Source: Loktanella sp. (GTDB taxonomy: Bacteria > Pseudomonadota > Alphaproteobacteria > Rhodobacterales > Rhodobacteraceae). Taken from it: 64,000 nt of DNA. Where the stretch lies: contig JAFPBO010000048.1 in assembly GCA_017390475.1 (NCBI GenBank), positions 1 through 64,000 of the forward strand, given 5' to 3'. Shown here piece by piece: positions 34,359 through 44,473 of the stretch; position 1 is the stretch's first letter; every line of letters begins with the position of its first letter. A model generated the notes under the pieces. The model ran no database searches and was not told where the DNA came from. It saw nothing but the letters and a program-made list of their open reading frames with translations. The position numbers were made by a program, and so were the translations under genes.

Positions 34359-36278
34359 TTACCGCAGCAGCGTCGTGATGTTCCGGATCGCGACGCGACG
34401 GTTGGCCCGTTCAGAGGCAAGCGTCTGCACTTTGAGGAAGCTTTCACCATAGCCCTGAGTGATCAGATTTTCCGGCGGCACCCCAAAGAACTCTGTCAGC
34501 GCCAACGCAACGGTTTCCGCACGTCGGTCGGACAGTGCCAGGTTCAGCGAGGCAGGACCTGTCGCATCAGTATGCCCTTCGACCAGAAATACCTGGCTGG
34601 GGTCATTTTCCACGATGGCGGCAATTGCCAGACCCAGGTCGGTCAGCCCTTCGGCCTGATCAGCGGCGATCGCAGCAGAGCCTGTCGCAAAGGTCAGTGT
34701 GTCCAGTTCAACGACCGGTGCCAGACTGCGGACCTCCTGAATGCTCCGCACCTGATTGAGCGAGAAGGTCCGGTCAAATCCTGCTGGCCGCTGACGGGCT
34801 TCCAACGCTTCGCGCAAGGTGGCGACGTTGATCCGTGCAGGATCGGTTTCAACGAAATAGACCGGTGCAGGCGGCAGCTGCGATACAATCACCGGCGCAG
34901 AACCGACCGTATCATTGAACAATTCGACCTGTGTGCCATCGGGCATCAGCCGCGCACGGCGTTGCACCGTGCCATCGGCACCACGAATGGTGACGATCCG
35001 GCTGCCATCTTCGCGCACAACGATGGTCCGGGTTGAACCGTCGTTGAATGTCTGGGTTTCAACCTGATTGCCGGGCTGGCGCAGCAGCACGTCGTCATCT
35101 TTCAGCACGACGAAGTTATCGCCCCGCTGCACGACAACCCGGTCACCTGAATTAGAGACGACGCGGTCACCATTGCGCAACACGGTGCCGACAACGGCGG
35201 CACCCAAACCGACCAAAAGCGCCTTCTGGAAATTGGACATCCCTTCGCGCTCGTTACTGTCGACGACCGGTGCCTGTTCGGCGCTGACGCTGTTGGCGAA
35301 ATCTTCGGTGCTGGAACGCACTGTTTCTGGCGTAACTGTTTCGGTTTCGACTTCAGCACCCTCTGGTACAGTTTCGGTGTCCAGATCTGCGGCAGCTGCG
35401 GCGGATGCAATCGGGGCCTCTTCCGCCGTCTCTTCGGGTGTTTGAGGTTGCGCGGCCATCTGCTCTTCCACCGTGGTGGGTTCGACGATGGGTGGTGCGG
35501 CTTCGCCTTCGGTGGTCACTTCGGCCTCTGTGGTCATCTCTGGTTCTGCAGCAGCTTCTGCCTCGGCGGTGGCTTCAGCTTCTGCAGCGACCCCTGCCTC
35601 TACTTCGGCGTCCATCTCGGCCTCAGCTTCGGCAGCTTCCACTTCTGCGTTCATCTCCGCTTCCGCTTCGGCAGCTTCGATTTCTGCATTCATCTCCGCT
35701 TCCGCTTCGGCAGCCTCGGCTTCGGCGTTCATATCCGCCTCTGCAGCTTCCAGAGCGGTGGCGGCGGCGGCAGCTTCAGCCTCGGCGGCGATGGCGGCAT
35801 CCGCCTCTGCCTGTGCTGCGGCGGCGGCAGCCGCGGCGGCTTGTTCTTCGGCGTCGATAGCGGCTGCAGCCGCATCAGCGGCGGCCCGGGCTTCAGCCTC
35901 GGCGGCCTCTTCTGCCTGGGCAGCAGCTTCACCTTCTGCGGCGGCCTGCGCTTCGGCAGCAGCATCGGCGGCGGCTTGTTCGGCAGCAAGGGCAGCCTCT
36001 GCCGCTGCGGCCGCTTCTGCTGCAGCTTGTGCCTCGGCTTCGGCGGCGGCGGCCAGTTCAGCCTCCATCTGTTCGCGCACGGCAGACAAAGCCGCCTCTT
36101 GCTGCATCACGTCAAATGCTTCGCGATCCTCGATCACGTCACCTTCGATGCTGAGACAGGGAAATTCGGGGGTATCGCCACAAGCCTGAACATCAGCTTG
36201 CTGCGCAAAGATCGGTGTCGTGACCAAGGCAAGGCTGACGACGAGCGATGTTGTCGATTTGAGTTTGGAATAGCGCAT
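34359..36278 (-). CDS. OmpA-family protein with long Ala/Glu-rich stalk
   Basis: A 639-residue envelope protein. Signal peptide at the start (MRYSKLKSTTSLVVSLALVT, cleavage near IFAQ); a short Cys-containing segment (VQACGDTPEFPCLSIEG); then about 240 residues of Ala/Glu/Gln repeats, including four or five tandem blocks of the type NAEAEAAEAEAE; a small domain with VVSNSGDRVVVQRGDNFVVL; and a C-terminal OmpA peptidoglycan-binding domain (TFATGSAAIAADQAEGLTDL, then VEGHTDATGPASLNLALSDRRAE). It probably bridges the outer membrane or periplasm to the cell wall, with the stalk as a spacer. The ATG at 36278 has an AGAGG site. It lies 111 bases downstream of coxM. Confidence 0.85.
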   Translation of the reverse strand: MRYSKLKSTTSLVVSLALVTTPIFAQQADVQACGDTPEFPCLSIEGDVIEDREAFDVMQQEAALSAVREQMEAELAAAAEAEAQAAAEAAAAAEAALAAEQAAADAAAEAQAAAEGEAAAQAEEAAEAEARAAADAAAAAIDAEEQAAAAAAAAAQAEADAAIAAEAEAAAAATALEAAEADMNAEAEAAEAEAEMNAEIEAAEAEAEMNAEVEAAEAEAEMDAEVEAGVAAEAEATAEAEAAAEPEMTTEAEVTTEGEAAPPIVEPTTVEEQMAAQPQTPEETAEEAPIASAAAAADLDTETVPEGAEVETETVTPETVRSSTEDFANSVSAEQAPVVDSNEREGMSNFQKALLVGLGAAVVGTVLRNGDRVVSNSGDRVVVQRGDNFVVLKDDDVLLRQPGNQVETQTFNDGSTRTIVVREDGSRIVTIRGADGTVQRRARLMPDGTQVELFNDTVGSAPVIVSQLPPAPVYFVETDPARINVATLREALEARQRPAGFDRTFSLNQVRSIQEVRSLAPVVELDTLTFATGSAAIAADQAEGLTDLGLAIAAIVENDPSQVFLVEGHTDATGPASLNLALSDRRAETVALALTEFFGVPPENLITQGYGESFLKVQTLASERANRRVAIRNITTLLR

Positions 36279-36388
36279 GTTGAACCTCTTGAACCGGCCG
36301 CCCAACAAGGCGGCGCTCACATTCATAACACCCCGGATTTACGAACGTTCCGCCCAACAAGGGGGCCGGGCGGAAACGCGCCGATGGG

Positions 36389-37177
36389 TCACGCTGCCGT
36401 CACCGCCCTGCCCGTCATGACTTTGACCAGATGTGCGCGATATTCCGGTGACCCGTGCAGATCGCCGATCATGCCATCAGCCGCGACGCTGAGCCCATCC
36501 AGAGAACGGGCGTTGAAGTCATCCGCCAGCGCTGTTTCCGCGTCATGCCAGCGGAACACGCCCTCTTCTGATGCGCCTGTGACAGCGACCCGCACGCCAT
36601 CCGCGTATTTCGCCACAAAGACGCCGACCAGCGCGAAACGCGATGCAGGCTGTACGAATTTCATGTAATGCGACTTTTCGGGAATGGGAAAGCGGACCTC
36701 GGTGATGATCTCGCCTTCGTCCAGCGCAGTGGTGAACATACCCTGAAAGTAATCATCCGCCGCGATCTTGCGCTTGTCAGTGATGATCGTGGCCCCCGTG
36801 CCCAGCGCCGCAGCCGGATAGCAGGCGGCGGGGTCGTTATTGGCGAGCGAACCGCCAATGGTGCCGCGATTGCGCACGGCAGGGTCGCCGATATGACTGG
36901 CCAATGCCGCCAGCCCCGGAAAATGCACCGCCGCTTCGCGGGCCACGGTCGCATGCGTGGTCCCTGCCCCGATGCAAAGCGCGCCTTCGTCGGACAGGCA
37001 CACGCCCTGCATTTCGGAAATACCGGTCAGGCTGATCAGCACCTCAGGCGCGGCAAGCCGTGCCTTCAGCGTCGGGATCAACGTCTGCCCGCCACCCAAG
37101 GCCTGCGCGCCTTCGGATTGCAGGGCGGCGACGGCATCCTTGATGCTGCTGGGCCGTTCAATGTCAAAAGCATACAT
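36389..37177 (-). CDS. coxM: CoxM-like FAD-binding subunit
   Basis: A 262-residue medium subunit of the xanthine dehydrogenase/CO dehydrogenase family, carrying electrons from the iron-sulfur subunit to FAD. FAD motifs are visible: [17 protein letters not shown] (about 35-52) and [26 protein letters not shown] (about 105-130). The C-terminal cluster-contacting domain ends with [15 protein letters not shown]. It lies 12 bases past coxL on the same strand with an AAGGAG site. Being last of the S-L-M set is unusual only in order; all three subunits are present. Confidence 0.92.
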   Translation of the reverse strand: MYAFDIERPSSIKDAVAALQSEGAQALGGGQTLIPTLKARLAAPEVLISLTGISEMQGVCLSDEGALCIGAGTTHATVAREAAVHFPGLAALASHIGDPAVRNRGTIGGSLANNDPAACYPAAALGTGATIITDKRKIAADDYFQGMFTTALDEGEIITEVRFPIPEKSHYMKFVQPASRFALVGVFVAKYADGVRVAVTGASEEGVFRWHDAETALADDFNARSLDGLSVAADGMIGDLHGSPEYRAHLVKVMTGRAVTAA

Positions 37178-37189
37178 TCTGCTTCTCCT

Positions 37190-39559
37190 TCACGCGGTTT
37201 GCATGGATTCCCAGACGCGCAGCGGCGTCAGGGGCATGTCGATATGGGTGAAGTTCTTGCCCGCCGATTGCAGCGCATCGACCACGGCATTGACGATTGT
37301 GGGCGGTGATCCGATCGCCCCCGCCTCACCACAGCCTTTCACGCCAAGCGGATTATGCGTGCAGGGCGTGCCATTGGCGTGATCCACGGTGTAGAACGGC
37401 AGATCATCGGCGCGCGGCATGGTGTAATCCATATAGCTGGCCGACAGCAATTGCCCGTCATCGTCGTAACGCGCGCCTTCCAGCAGCGCCTGCCCGATGC
37501 CTTGACCCAAGCCGCCATGCACCTGCCCCGTCACGATCATCGGGTTCATGATATTGCCGAAATCATCCACCGCGATGAAACGGTCCACGCGGACCTTGCC
37601 GGTATCGGGGTCCACCTCAACCTCGCAGGCATAGGCGCCGGAGGGATAGGTGAAATTGGCGGGATCGTAGAAGGCCGTTTCCTCCAGCCCCGGTTCGATA
37701 TCCTCCAGCGGGAAATTGTGGGGGATATAGGCTTTCAACGCGACTTCGCCAAAGCTGACGGATTTGTCGGTGCCTTTGATTGTGAACTGGCCATCCTTGA
37801 AATCCACGTCATCGGCAGAGGCTTCCAGCATATGGGCGGCGATCTTCTTGGCCTTGGCGATGATTTTTTCCGTGGCCCGCACCATGGCTGACCCGCAGAC
37901 GGCAAGGCTGCGTGAGCCATAAGTGCCCATGCCAAAGGGGATTTTTGACGTATCGCCATGCACGATCTCGACACTGGCCGGATCAATCCCCAGCATTTCG
38001 CCGACGATCTGGGGAAAGACAGTCTCATGCCCCTGCCCGTGGCTATGCGCGCCGACCATGACCGACAGGTTGCCTGTGGCGTTTACCCGCACGGTGGCGG
38101 CATCATAAAGGCCGACACGGCTGCCCAGCACGCCGACAAGGTTCGACGGTGCGATCCCGCAAGCCTCGATATAGGCGTTCAGGCCGAGACCGCGGAGCAT
38201 CCCCTTGGCCTCGCTTTCCTTACGGCGGGCGGCGAAACCTTCGCGGTCGATGTGCTTTTCCAGCCTATCCATCAGCGCATCATAATTGCCGGAATCGTAT
38301 TCGAGGCCTGCGGCGCTAGTGAACGGATATTGATCCGGCTTGACGAAATTCTTGCGCCGGATCGCGATGGGATCGATGCCGAGTTCGCGGGCCGCCTTGT
38401 CGATGACGCGTTCGATGGAATAGGTCGCCTCTGGCCGACCCGCGCCACGATAGGCATCGACGGGGGCGGTATTGGTGAATACGGCTTTGACGTTCACATA
38501 GACGTTCGGAACCGTATAATTCCCCGCCATCAGCGTGCCATGCAGAAAGGTTGGCGTCGCGGTCGAGAAATTCGACAGGTAAGCGCCGACATTGGCCATG
38601 GTTTCGGTGCGGAAGGCGATGAATGTTCCGTCCTTTTCACAGGCGAGTTCGATTTTCGTCACATGGTCGCGGCCATGGGCATCAGTCAGGAACGCCTCTG
38701 TCCGGTCGGCAGTCCATTTCACCGGGCGACCGATCTTGCGTGCGGCGGCGAGGACCAGCGCCTCTTCACCATAGTGATAGATCTTCGATCCGAACCCGCC
38801 ACCTACGTCAGGCGCGATCACGGTCAGTTTGTTTTCGGGGATTCCCATCACGAATGCCGAAATCAGCAGGCGCGTCAAATGCGGGTTCTGCGATGTGGTC
38901 TGCAGGACGTAGCTGTCGTTGCCCGCGTCGTAGTTCCCGATGGAACAGCGCGGCTCCATTGCATTGGGGACCAGCCGGTTATTGACCAGTTCCAGGGTCG
39001 TCACATGCGGTGCCGCCTTGATCGCGGCATCGGTGGCGGCGCGGTTATCCTCGATCCAGCCCCAGTCGAAACACTGGTTGGTGCCGATTTCATCGTGGAC
39101 GAAAGTGTCACCGGCAAGGGCGGCAGCCATATCAACGATGGCGGGCAGTTCTTCGATCTCGGCCACGATGGCTTCGGCGGCATTGCGCGCCTGCAATTCG
39201 GTTTCGGCGATGACGGCGGCATAGGCGTCGCCGACATGGCGGACCTTGCCATGCGCCAGCACCGGGCGTTTGGGTTCTTTCATCGGCTCACCATTGCGGC
39301 TGTTGATCAGCCAGCCTGCGGGGTTGCCGCCGACATCGGCGAAATCCGCGCCGGTAAAGATGGCAAGGACACCAGGCATCCCTTCGGCCTCTGACGTGTC
39401 GATGGATTTGATGATCCCGTGGGCGACGGTCGAGCGGCAGAACACCGCCACAGTCGCACCATAGGTTTTGATGTCATCGGTGTAATGGCCTGCGCCCGTC
39501 AGAAAGCGGACGTCTTCGCGCCGCTTGTCGCTGGCGCCAATTCCATGATCTTTTGGCAT
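37190..39559 (-). CDS. coxL: Form II CoxL-like molybdopterin hydroxylase large subunit
   Basis: A 789-residue Mo-pterin subunit. The active-site loop is AYRGAGR (369-375), the signature of form II (BMS-type) proteins; true aerobic CO dehydrogenases (form I) have AYxCSFR with the cysteine that holds copper, which is absent here. The catalytic glutamate is E745 in [12 protein letters not shown]. Form II enzymes oxidise other substrates or CO poorly, so CO should not be assumed. Further Mo-pterin contacts: DVGGGFGSK and [13 protein letters not shown]. The ATG has a GGAGG site. Operon context with S and M subunits and maturation genes is complete. Confidence 0.93.
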   Translation of the reverse strand: MPKDHGIGASDKRREDVRFLTGAGHYTDDIKTYGATVAVFCRSTVAHGIIKSIDTSEAEGMPGVLAIFTGADFADVGGNPAGWLINSRNGEPMKEPKRPVLAHGKVRHVGDAYAAVIAETELQARNAAEAIVAEIEELPAIVDMAAALAGDTFVHDEIGTNQCFDWGWIEDNRAATDAAIKAAPHVTTLELVNNRLVPNAMEPRCSIGNYDAGNDSYVLQTTSQNPHLTRLLISAFVMGIPENKLTVIAPDVGGGFGSKIYHYGEEALVLAAARKIGRPVKWTADRTEAFLTDAHGRDHVTKIELACEKDGTFIAFRTETMANVGAYLSNFSTATPTFLHGTLMAGNYTVPNVYVNVKAVFTNTAPVDAYRGAGRPEATYSIERVIDKAARELGIDPIAIRRKNFVKPDQYPFTSAAGLEYDSGNYDALMDRLEKHIDREGFAARRKESEAKGMLRGLGLNAYIEACGIAPSNLVGVLGSRVGLYDAATVRVNATGNLSVMVGAHSHGQGHETVFPQIVGEMLGIDPASVEIVHGDTSKIPFGMGTYGSRSLAVCGSAMVRATEKIIAKAKKIAAHMLEASADDVDFKDGQFTIKGTDKSVSFGEVALKAYIPHNFPLEDIEPGLEETAFYDPANFTYPSGAYACEVEVDPDTGKVRVDRFIAVDDFGNIMNPMIVTGQVHGGLGQGIGQALLEGARYDDDGQLLSASYMDYTMPRADDLPFYTVDHANGTPCTHNPLGVKGCGEAGAIGSPPTIVNAVVDALQSAGKNFTHIDMPLTPLRVWESMQTA

Positions 39560-39622
39560 TGAAATTCCTCCCGGATGGGACCGCTGGCAGGATAGCCGCG
39601 TCCCGGTTTCTCCCTGATAAAT

Positions 39623-40108
39623 TTATTCGGCAGCGATGGCGGCGACGTCCTGACCGGAGGCCGCCATGATCGCTTTGACAATGTTGTGATAGCCGGTGCA
39701 GCGGCAGATATTCCCCTCCAGATAGCTGCGCACCTCGGCCTCGGACGGTTTGGGATTCTCTTTCAGCAGGGCGGCGGCGGTCATCACCATGCCTGGCGTG
39801 CAAAAGCCGCATTGCAACCCGTGGTGATCCTGAAACGCTTGCTGGATCACGTTGAGCGATCCATCTGCATTCGCCTGACCTTCGATAGTGGCAACCTCGG
39901 CCCCATCCGCCTCGATCGCGAACATCGCGCAGGCCTTGACAGACTGGCCATTGACATGCACGACGCATGCCCCGCATTGCGATGTGTCGCAGCCGACATG
40001 GGTGCCCGTCAGGCGCAGGTCATTGCGCAGAAAATCCACTAAAAGCGTGCGGCCTTCCACGTCTTTCGACACGGATTTGCCGTTCACTTGCATTGTTACA
40101 GATGCCAT
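39623..40108 (-). CDS. coxS: CoxS-like [2Fe-2S] subunit
   Basis: A 161-residue small subunit with two [2Fe-2S] clusters. The plant-ferredoxin-type N-terminal set is C40, C45, C48 and C60; the helical C-terminal set is C100, C103, C135 and C137 (QCGFCTPGM and ICRCTGY). It passes electrons from the Mo site in CoxL to FAD in CoxM. The ATG has a GGAGG site. It ends 63 bases before coxL. Confidence 0.95.
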   Translation of the reverse strand: MASVTMQVNGKSVSKDVEGRTLLVDFLRNDLRLTGTHVGCDTSQCGACVVHVNGQSVKACAMFAIEADGAEVATIEGQANADGSLNVIQQAFQDHHGLQCGFCTPGMVMTAAALLKENPKPSEAEVRSYLEGNICRCTGYHNIVKAIMAASGQDVAAIAAE

Positions 40109-40205
40109 TCATTCCTCCCGAACTCGTCATCTTATTTGCATTCTGAGATGAGTTAAGCACGGCAATCATGATCTGAGAACAGGGAAACTCCGCTGCACTG
40201 CCGCA

Positions 40206-41186
40206 TCAACCGATGCTGCGGCGCGGCTGCGGGCGGTCGGGGATTTCCTTCAGCAGACCGCCGACGCCCATCGCCGCAAAATCTTGGGGGCTTGGTGGGC
40301 GACCGCAGATGACACGTTCCAGCACCCAATCGGCCCCGTTCAGCGCGGGTGAGCGTGCGCAACCCGGCAGGCCAATGACAGGTTTTCCATACAGATCGCC
40401 GAGGAACAGAAGGTTGCCGGGGTCCACGGGCATGCCGAATTGGGTCACCATGCCTCCTGCAGCGCGCAGGGCCGCAGGGCCGACATCGTCGATATCGGAG
40501 GTCGCAGAAGCAGTGAAGATGAAGATCACCTCGCCTGTTGCATTGTAAAAAGCGCCAGCCAAGGCATTGATATCGTGGGGAACAACCCAACGGTCTTTCA
40601 GCGCCATATCAAGCCGCGACAATCGTTCTGCCAACGTCTTGCGGCCCTTATCGCCGGGGTCGTGACCCAGGCTAGTTTCGATCAGCGTGGCACTGCGATA
40701 AAGCGGTGGCAACAATGTGACAGCCTGACCGGCACTTGCCGCATCCGCCACATCCGCCCCCGGGACGGCATAGGAAATGATCTTGATCGTGGCCAGCATA
40801 TTGCCGGCGGCGACGCGGGTATGTTGCGGCAGGGTCGCGATGGTGATCATCGGATTGACTGCATTCACCCGGTGGATCGCCGCGATATCCAGCGCCACGA
40901 TTCCTGCTGCATCTGCAAACAGGTTGACGCGACCTGTCGCCGCAGTGCTGGCGGTCACCCCATCCCCGGCGAAGGCGCGGGCCAATGTGGCAGCCGCCGC
41001 ATTCTCGTCCAGATCACCGAGGGCAAGGCGGGCGACGATCACATCGGCGACGCCTGCGGCTTGGAGATCGAAGATATCGGTCACATCCAACAGCTTGCCT
41101 TTCGGCAGACGACGTGACCCAGCCTGGGTGGCATGGGCGAGGATTGCGCCCTCCGCCTCGGCCACAGGGACGGGTCCGAATTTCAT
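40206..41186 (-). CDS. Molybdopterin-binding (MoCF) protein of the cox cluster
   Basis: A 326-residue protein with a C-terminal MoCF-type domain (about 165-310; FIFTASATSDIDDVGPAALRAAGG and GKPVIGLPGCARSPALNGADWVLE), as in MogA/MoeA proteins that bind molybdopterin and insert molybdenum. The N-terminal half (KFGPVPVAEAEGAILAH) is like the opening of MoeA. Such genes are common in cox/xdh clusters and probably prepare or deliver the cofactor to CoxL. The start overlaps the xdhC-like stop by 4 bases. Confidence 0.82.
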   Translation of the reverse strand: MKFGPVPVAEAEGAILAHATQAGSRRLPKGKLLDVTDIFDLQAAGVADVIVARLALGDLDENAAAATLARAFAGDGVTASTAATGRVNLFADAAGIVALDIAAIHRVNAVNPMITIATLPQHTRVAAGNMLATIKIISYAVPGADVADAASAGQAVTLLPPLYRSATLIETSLGHDPGDKGRKTLAERLSRLDMALKDRWVVPHDINALAGAFYNATGEVIFIFTASATSDIDDVGPAALRAAGGMVTQFGMPVDPGNLLFLGDLYGKPVIGLPGCARSPALNGADWVLERVICGRPPSPQDFAAMGVGGLLKEIPDRPQPRRSIG

Positions 41187-42148
41187 CTGGCCTGCCGCAG
41201 GGTTTGGGTGATCTGCGCCATGATGCTGACGGCGATTTCGGCGGGCTGTTTCCCACCGATATCAAGGCCAACAGGGGCATGGATGCGCGCAATTTCGGTC
41301 TCGGTGAACTCTGCTTCCTGCAATCGCGCGACCCGCTTGGCATGGGTGCGGGTTGATCCCAGGCAGCCCAGATAGAAGACGTCAGACCGCAAGGCCGCCA
41401 TGATCGCCGGATCGTCAAGTTTCGGGTCATGCGTCAGCGTGACAATCGCCGTGCGCGCATCGGGTTTGAGGGTGTCGAGCGCCTCATCCGGCCAGTCCTC
41501 GACGATCGTTTCACCGGGGAAGCGGGCAGCAGAGCCAAAGGCCCCGCGCGGGTCGATAATGACAGGCGCATAGCCGCAGGCGCGCGCCATCTGAACCAAT
41601 GGCTGCGCAATATGCACGGCACCCACGATAATCATCCGCAGGGGCGGGTTCTGGATGGTGGTGAAGGTGCCATCCTCTTCCATCCCGGAGCGGTCGAGGC
41701 GGAAACGGTCGGGGGCATCACTGGGCGTGATGATCCGGCTGGTCCCGGTGGTCAGGTCAGTGGCAAGGCCGATGGGTTGGGCTTTGTCACGCGCCTCAGC
41801 CAAGGCCAGCAAGGTTTCCTGCGTCAGGCCGTCGCCCACAGGCTGGACGAGCACCTTGATCTGCCCGCCACAGGCCAGACCCACGGCGAAAGCTTCATCA
41901 TCGCTGACGCCGAAGTCCAGAATTTCAGACTGACCCGCAGCGATGGCGTCAATCGCCGCCGTGACCACCGCGCCTTCGACACAGCCGCCGGAGACGGAGC
42001 CTTCCATTGCGCCTTGTGCGTCGATGACCAATTGGCTGCCGACCGGGCGCGGCGCAGAACCCCAAGTCTCGATCACGGTGGCAAGCGCGACCTTGCGTCC
42101 CGCTTGCGCCCAGTGCAGGGCCAGAAGTGCCGGGTCGTCATTTGTCAT
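41183..42148 (-). CDS. XdhC/CoxI-family maturation protein
   Basis: A 321-residue protein of the XdhC/CoxI family, which binds the molybdenum cofactor and helps its sulfuration and insertion into hydroxylases. N-terminal XdhC/CoxI domain: KVALATVIETWGSAPRPVGSQLV and GSVSGGCVEGAV. C-terminal Rossmann domain: RMIIVGAVHIAQPLVQMARACGY and LTHDPKLDDPAIMAALRSDVFYLGCLGSTRTHAKR. Flanked on the same strand by coxE and the MoCF gene. Confidence 0.92.
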   Translation of the reverse strand: MTNDDPALLALHWAQAGRKVALATVIETWGSAPRPVGSQLVIDAQGAMEGSVSGGCVEGAVVTAAIDAIAAGQSEILDFGVSDDEAFAVGLACGGQIKVLVQPVGDGLTQETLLALAEARDKAQPIGLATDLTTGTSRIITPSDAPDRFRLDRSGMEEDGTFTTIQNPPLRMIIVGAVHIAQPLVQMARACGYAPVIIDPRGAFGSAARFPGETIVEDWPDEALDTLKPDARTAIVTLTHDPKLDDPAIMAALRSDVFYLGCLGSTRTHAKRVARLQEAEFTETEIARIHAPVGLDIGGKQPAEIAVSIMAQITQTLRQAR

Positions 42149-42160
42149 CCTGTTCCCCTG

Positions 42161-43465
42161 TCATCGCAACGCCGCCAGCATCCGCCGTTTTTCACCCTGA
42201 TCATCGGGCCGCGTCAAAGCCAGCGCCAGATCAGCCAAGGATGCCACATTATGGGCCGCGCGGAAACTGGTGCAATGCGGCAGCATCTGCGCGATCCCGC
42301 GCGCCAGCGGCGCGAAACCGTCCCAGCGCAAAAGCGGGTTCAGCCAGATGACTTGCGCGAAGGTCAGGTTCAGCCGTTCCATTTCGCGGCCCAGATCATG
42401 GGTCGTGTCGCGGTCCAGCCCATCGGTAATCAGCAGGACCACCGCGCCCTGCCCCGCGACCCTGCGCGCCCAATCGCGGTTGAAGTCGTGTAGGCATGTG
42501 CTGATTTTCGTCCCACCCTCCCAATCCTGCGCCTTCGCGCCTGCTGCGGCCAGCGCGGCATCAACATCGCGGCGGCGCATATGGCGGGTGATATTGGTCA
42601 GGGATGTGCCAAAGGTGAAAGCATGGACCTGCGCCCAGCCCTGCCCCTCGCGGTTGGCGACGGCATGGACGAAATGCAGCACGGCGCGGGAATAGGACGA
42701 CATGGAACCGGAGATATCGCAGAGTACGACGAGGTTGGGATAGCGCTGGCCTTTGCGCGCGGTGGCAAGTTTCGTGATCTCACCACCCTGTCGTGCGGCG
42801 CGGCGCATGGTCTGCTGCCAATCGGCGAGCGGGCCGGGCAAAGATTGCCTGCGCCGGGTCATGATTGGCGGCACAGGCAGGCGCAATTGCGCGAGCATCT
42901 TGGTCGCAGCGGCCATCTCTGCCGTGCTCATCTGTTCGAAATCGAGCTGGCGCAGGCGTTTTTCGGCGGAAGCCGAGTTGCTGGCGTCGATATCAATCTC
43001 GATCTCGTCTTCGCGGTCGGGCGTGTCGGGGCGGTCGGGGTCCTGCCCGTCCAGCAAAGCCTCTGCCGCGCGTTTTTCAGCGGCTTCCGCTGCGCGATCT
43101 TCCTGCACGCCGCGCACCATTGGGGTGAGCAGTGACATCATATGGTCGAGATATTGCGGATCACGCCAGTAGAGCCGGAAGAGTTGGGCGAATACAGTGC
43201 TATCTTCGGGTCTGCTCACAAAACAGGCATGCAGCGTCCAGTAGAAATCAGCCCGTTGGGTGAAACCCACCGCCTGCACCGCATTGATCGCATCAATGAC
43301 CCGGCCTGGGCCGAGCTTGATCCCGGCCTTGCGCAGGGCGCGGGCGAAATGGGTGATATTGCCAGCCAGTTTGGGGTCGTCCGGTAAGGCCAGCGGGGCG
43401 TAAGCTGGGGATTTCACATCCCCAGACCCCTGTGGGATATTTTTACTCGGAAGATTGGCGGTCAT
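42161..43465 (-). CDS. coxE: CoxE-like VWA-domain protein
   Basis: A 434-residue protein with a C-terminal von Willebrand A domain carrying a complete metal site (LCDISGSMSSYSR, i.e. DxSxS, and later TDGLDRD). An acidic linker (about 155-175) precedes it. CoxE pairs with the AAA+ ATPase CoxD to mature the CO dehydrogenase active site in Afipia (formerly Oligotropha) carboxidovorans; the same pairing here suggests a role in activating the CoxL-like enzyme. Its start overlaps the coxD stop (ATGA). Confidence 0.9.
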   Translation of the reverse strand: MTANLPSKNIPQGSGDVKSPAYAPLALPDDPKLAGNITHFARALRKAGIKLGPGRVIDAINAVQAVGFTQRADFYWTLHACFVSRPEDSTVFAQLFRLYWRDPQYLDHMMSLLTPMVRGVQEDRAAEAAEKRAAEALLDGQDPDRPDTPDREDEIEIDIDASNSASAEKRLRQLDFEQMSTAEMAAATKMLAQLRLPVPPIMTRRRQSLPGPLADWQQTMRRAARQGGEITKLATARKGQRYPNLVVLCDISGSMSSYSRAVLHFVHAVANREGQGWAQVHAFTFGTSLTNITRHMRRRDVDAALAAAGAKAQDWEGGTKISTCLHDFNRDWARRVAGQGAVVLLITDGLDRDTTHDLGREMERLNLTFAQVIWLNPLLRWDGFAPLARGIAQMLPHCTSFRAAHNVASLADLALALTRPDDQGEKRRMLAALR

Positions 43466-44367
43466 GCGGGCGGCAGGTTGGCGCGGGCTTCATCCAGCAG
43501 GCGGGAGGCAGCATGGTTTTGTAATTTCTGGATGTCGTCCTGGTATTTCAGGATGGCACCCAATGTGTCGCTGATCACCGCCGGAGAAAGGTTGACCACA
43601 TCGAGCGCAAGCAGACATTTGGCCCAGTCGATGGTTTCGGCAACGCCGGGTTTTTTATAGAGATCCTCCTGCCGCAGCCTCTGGACGAAGGCCACGACTT
43701 CGGCAGAGAGGGCGGCGCTGGCTGCGGGCGCGCGGGATTGCAGGATGGCGATTTCGCGGTCGTAGTCGGGGTAATCAACCCAGTGATACAAGCAGCGACG
43801 TTTGAGTGCGTCATGAACCTCACGCGTGCGATTCGACGTCAGGATGACGATGGGCGGTTCCGCCGCCTTGATCGTGCCGAGTTCGGGGATCGTGACCTGA
43901 AAATCAGAGAGCGCTTCGAGAAGGAAGGCCTCGAACGGGGCGTCGGTGCGGTCAAGCTCGTCGATCAGCAGAATCGGTGCGCCACCGGGCTGCGGGCGCA
44001 TGGCTTGCAGAAGGGGGCGTTCGATCAGGTAGTCTTCGGAAAACAATTCGGATTTGAGGCTGGCGCGGTCGGCACCACCCACAGCCTCTGCCGTGCGGAT
44101 CGCGATCATCTGTTCGGCAAAGTTCCATTCATAAACCGCGCTGGAGGCGTCCAGCCCTTCGTAGCATTGCAGCCGGATCAAGCGGCGGCCCAAGGCCAAC
44201 GCCAAAGCCTTGGCGATTTCGGTTTTTCCGGTGCCTGCCTCACCTTCCAGAAACAGGGGCCTGCCCAACCGTAGGGCGAGGAAAACCACCGTCGCCAGGG
44301 ATCGGCCGCAAATATAGCCTTGGTCGCCCAAACCCGCCTGTACGGCGTCGATATCATTGAATGCCAT
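43462..44367 (-). CDS. coxD: CoxD-like MoxR-family AAA+ ATPase
   Basis: A 301-residue MoxR-type ATPase: Walker A GEAGTGKT (42-49), Walker B ILLIDELDRTDAPFE, sensor VILTSNRTREVHDALKRRC. It is the probable chaperone partner of the VWA protein encoded next. The ATG at 44367 has a GGGGGG site; the longer open frame overlaps the divergent acyl-CoA dehydrogenase promoter and is less likely. First gene of the seven-gene cox operon. Confidence 0.92.
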   Translation of the reverse strand: MAFNDIDAVQAGLGDQGYICGRSLATVVFLALRLGRPLFLEGEAGTGKTEIAKALALALGRRLIRLQCYEGLDASSAVYEWNFAEQMIAIRTAEAVGGADRASLKSELFSEDYLIERPLLQAMRPQPGGAPILLIDELDRTDAPFEAFLLEALSDFQVTIPELGTIKAAEPPIVILTSNRTREVHDALKRRCLYHWVDYPDYDREIAILQSRAPAASAALSAEVVAFVQRLRQEDLYKKPGVAETIDWAKCLLALDVVNLSPAVISDTLGAILKYQDDIQKLQNHAASRLLDEARANLPPA

Positions 44368-44473
44368 TCTGTCCCCCCGTTGCCTATAGCTGCATCGCGG
44401 CGGGCTTGCGTCAACCCATCCATTGCCCCCGACGGTCCAGACGCATATGATTCCTCCAACGAGGAGAAACGCC

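Noticed and set aside
35442-36668. Gly/Cys/Ser-rich plus-strand frames opposite the Ala/Glu-repeat region
   Set aside because: Repeats of GCN and GAR codons produce long open antisense frames of low complexity; the minus-strand protein has a signal peptide and an OmpA domain.
36389-40108. True aerobic carbon monoxide dehydrogenase (form I)
   Set aside because: The active-site loop is AYRGAGR and lacks the copper-binding cysteine of form I enzymes.
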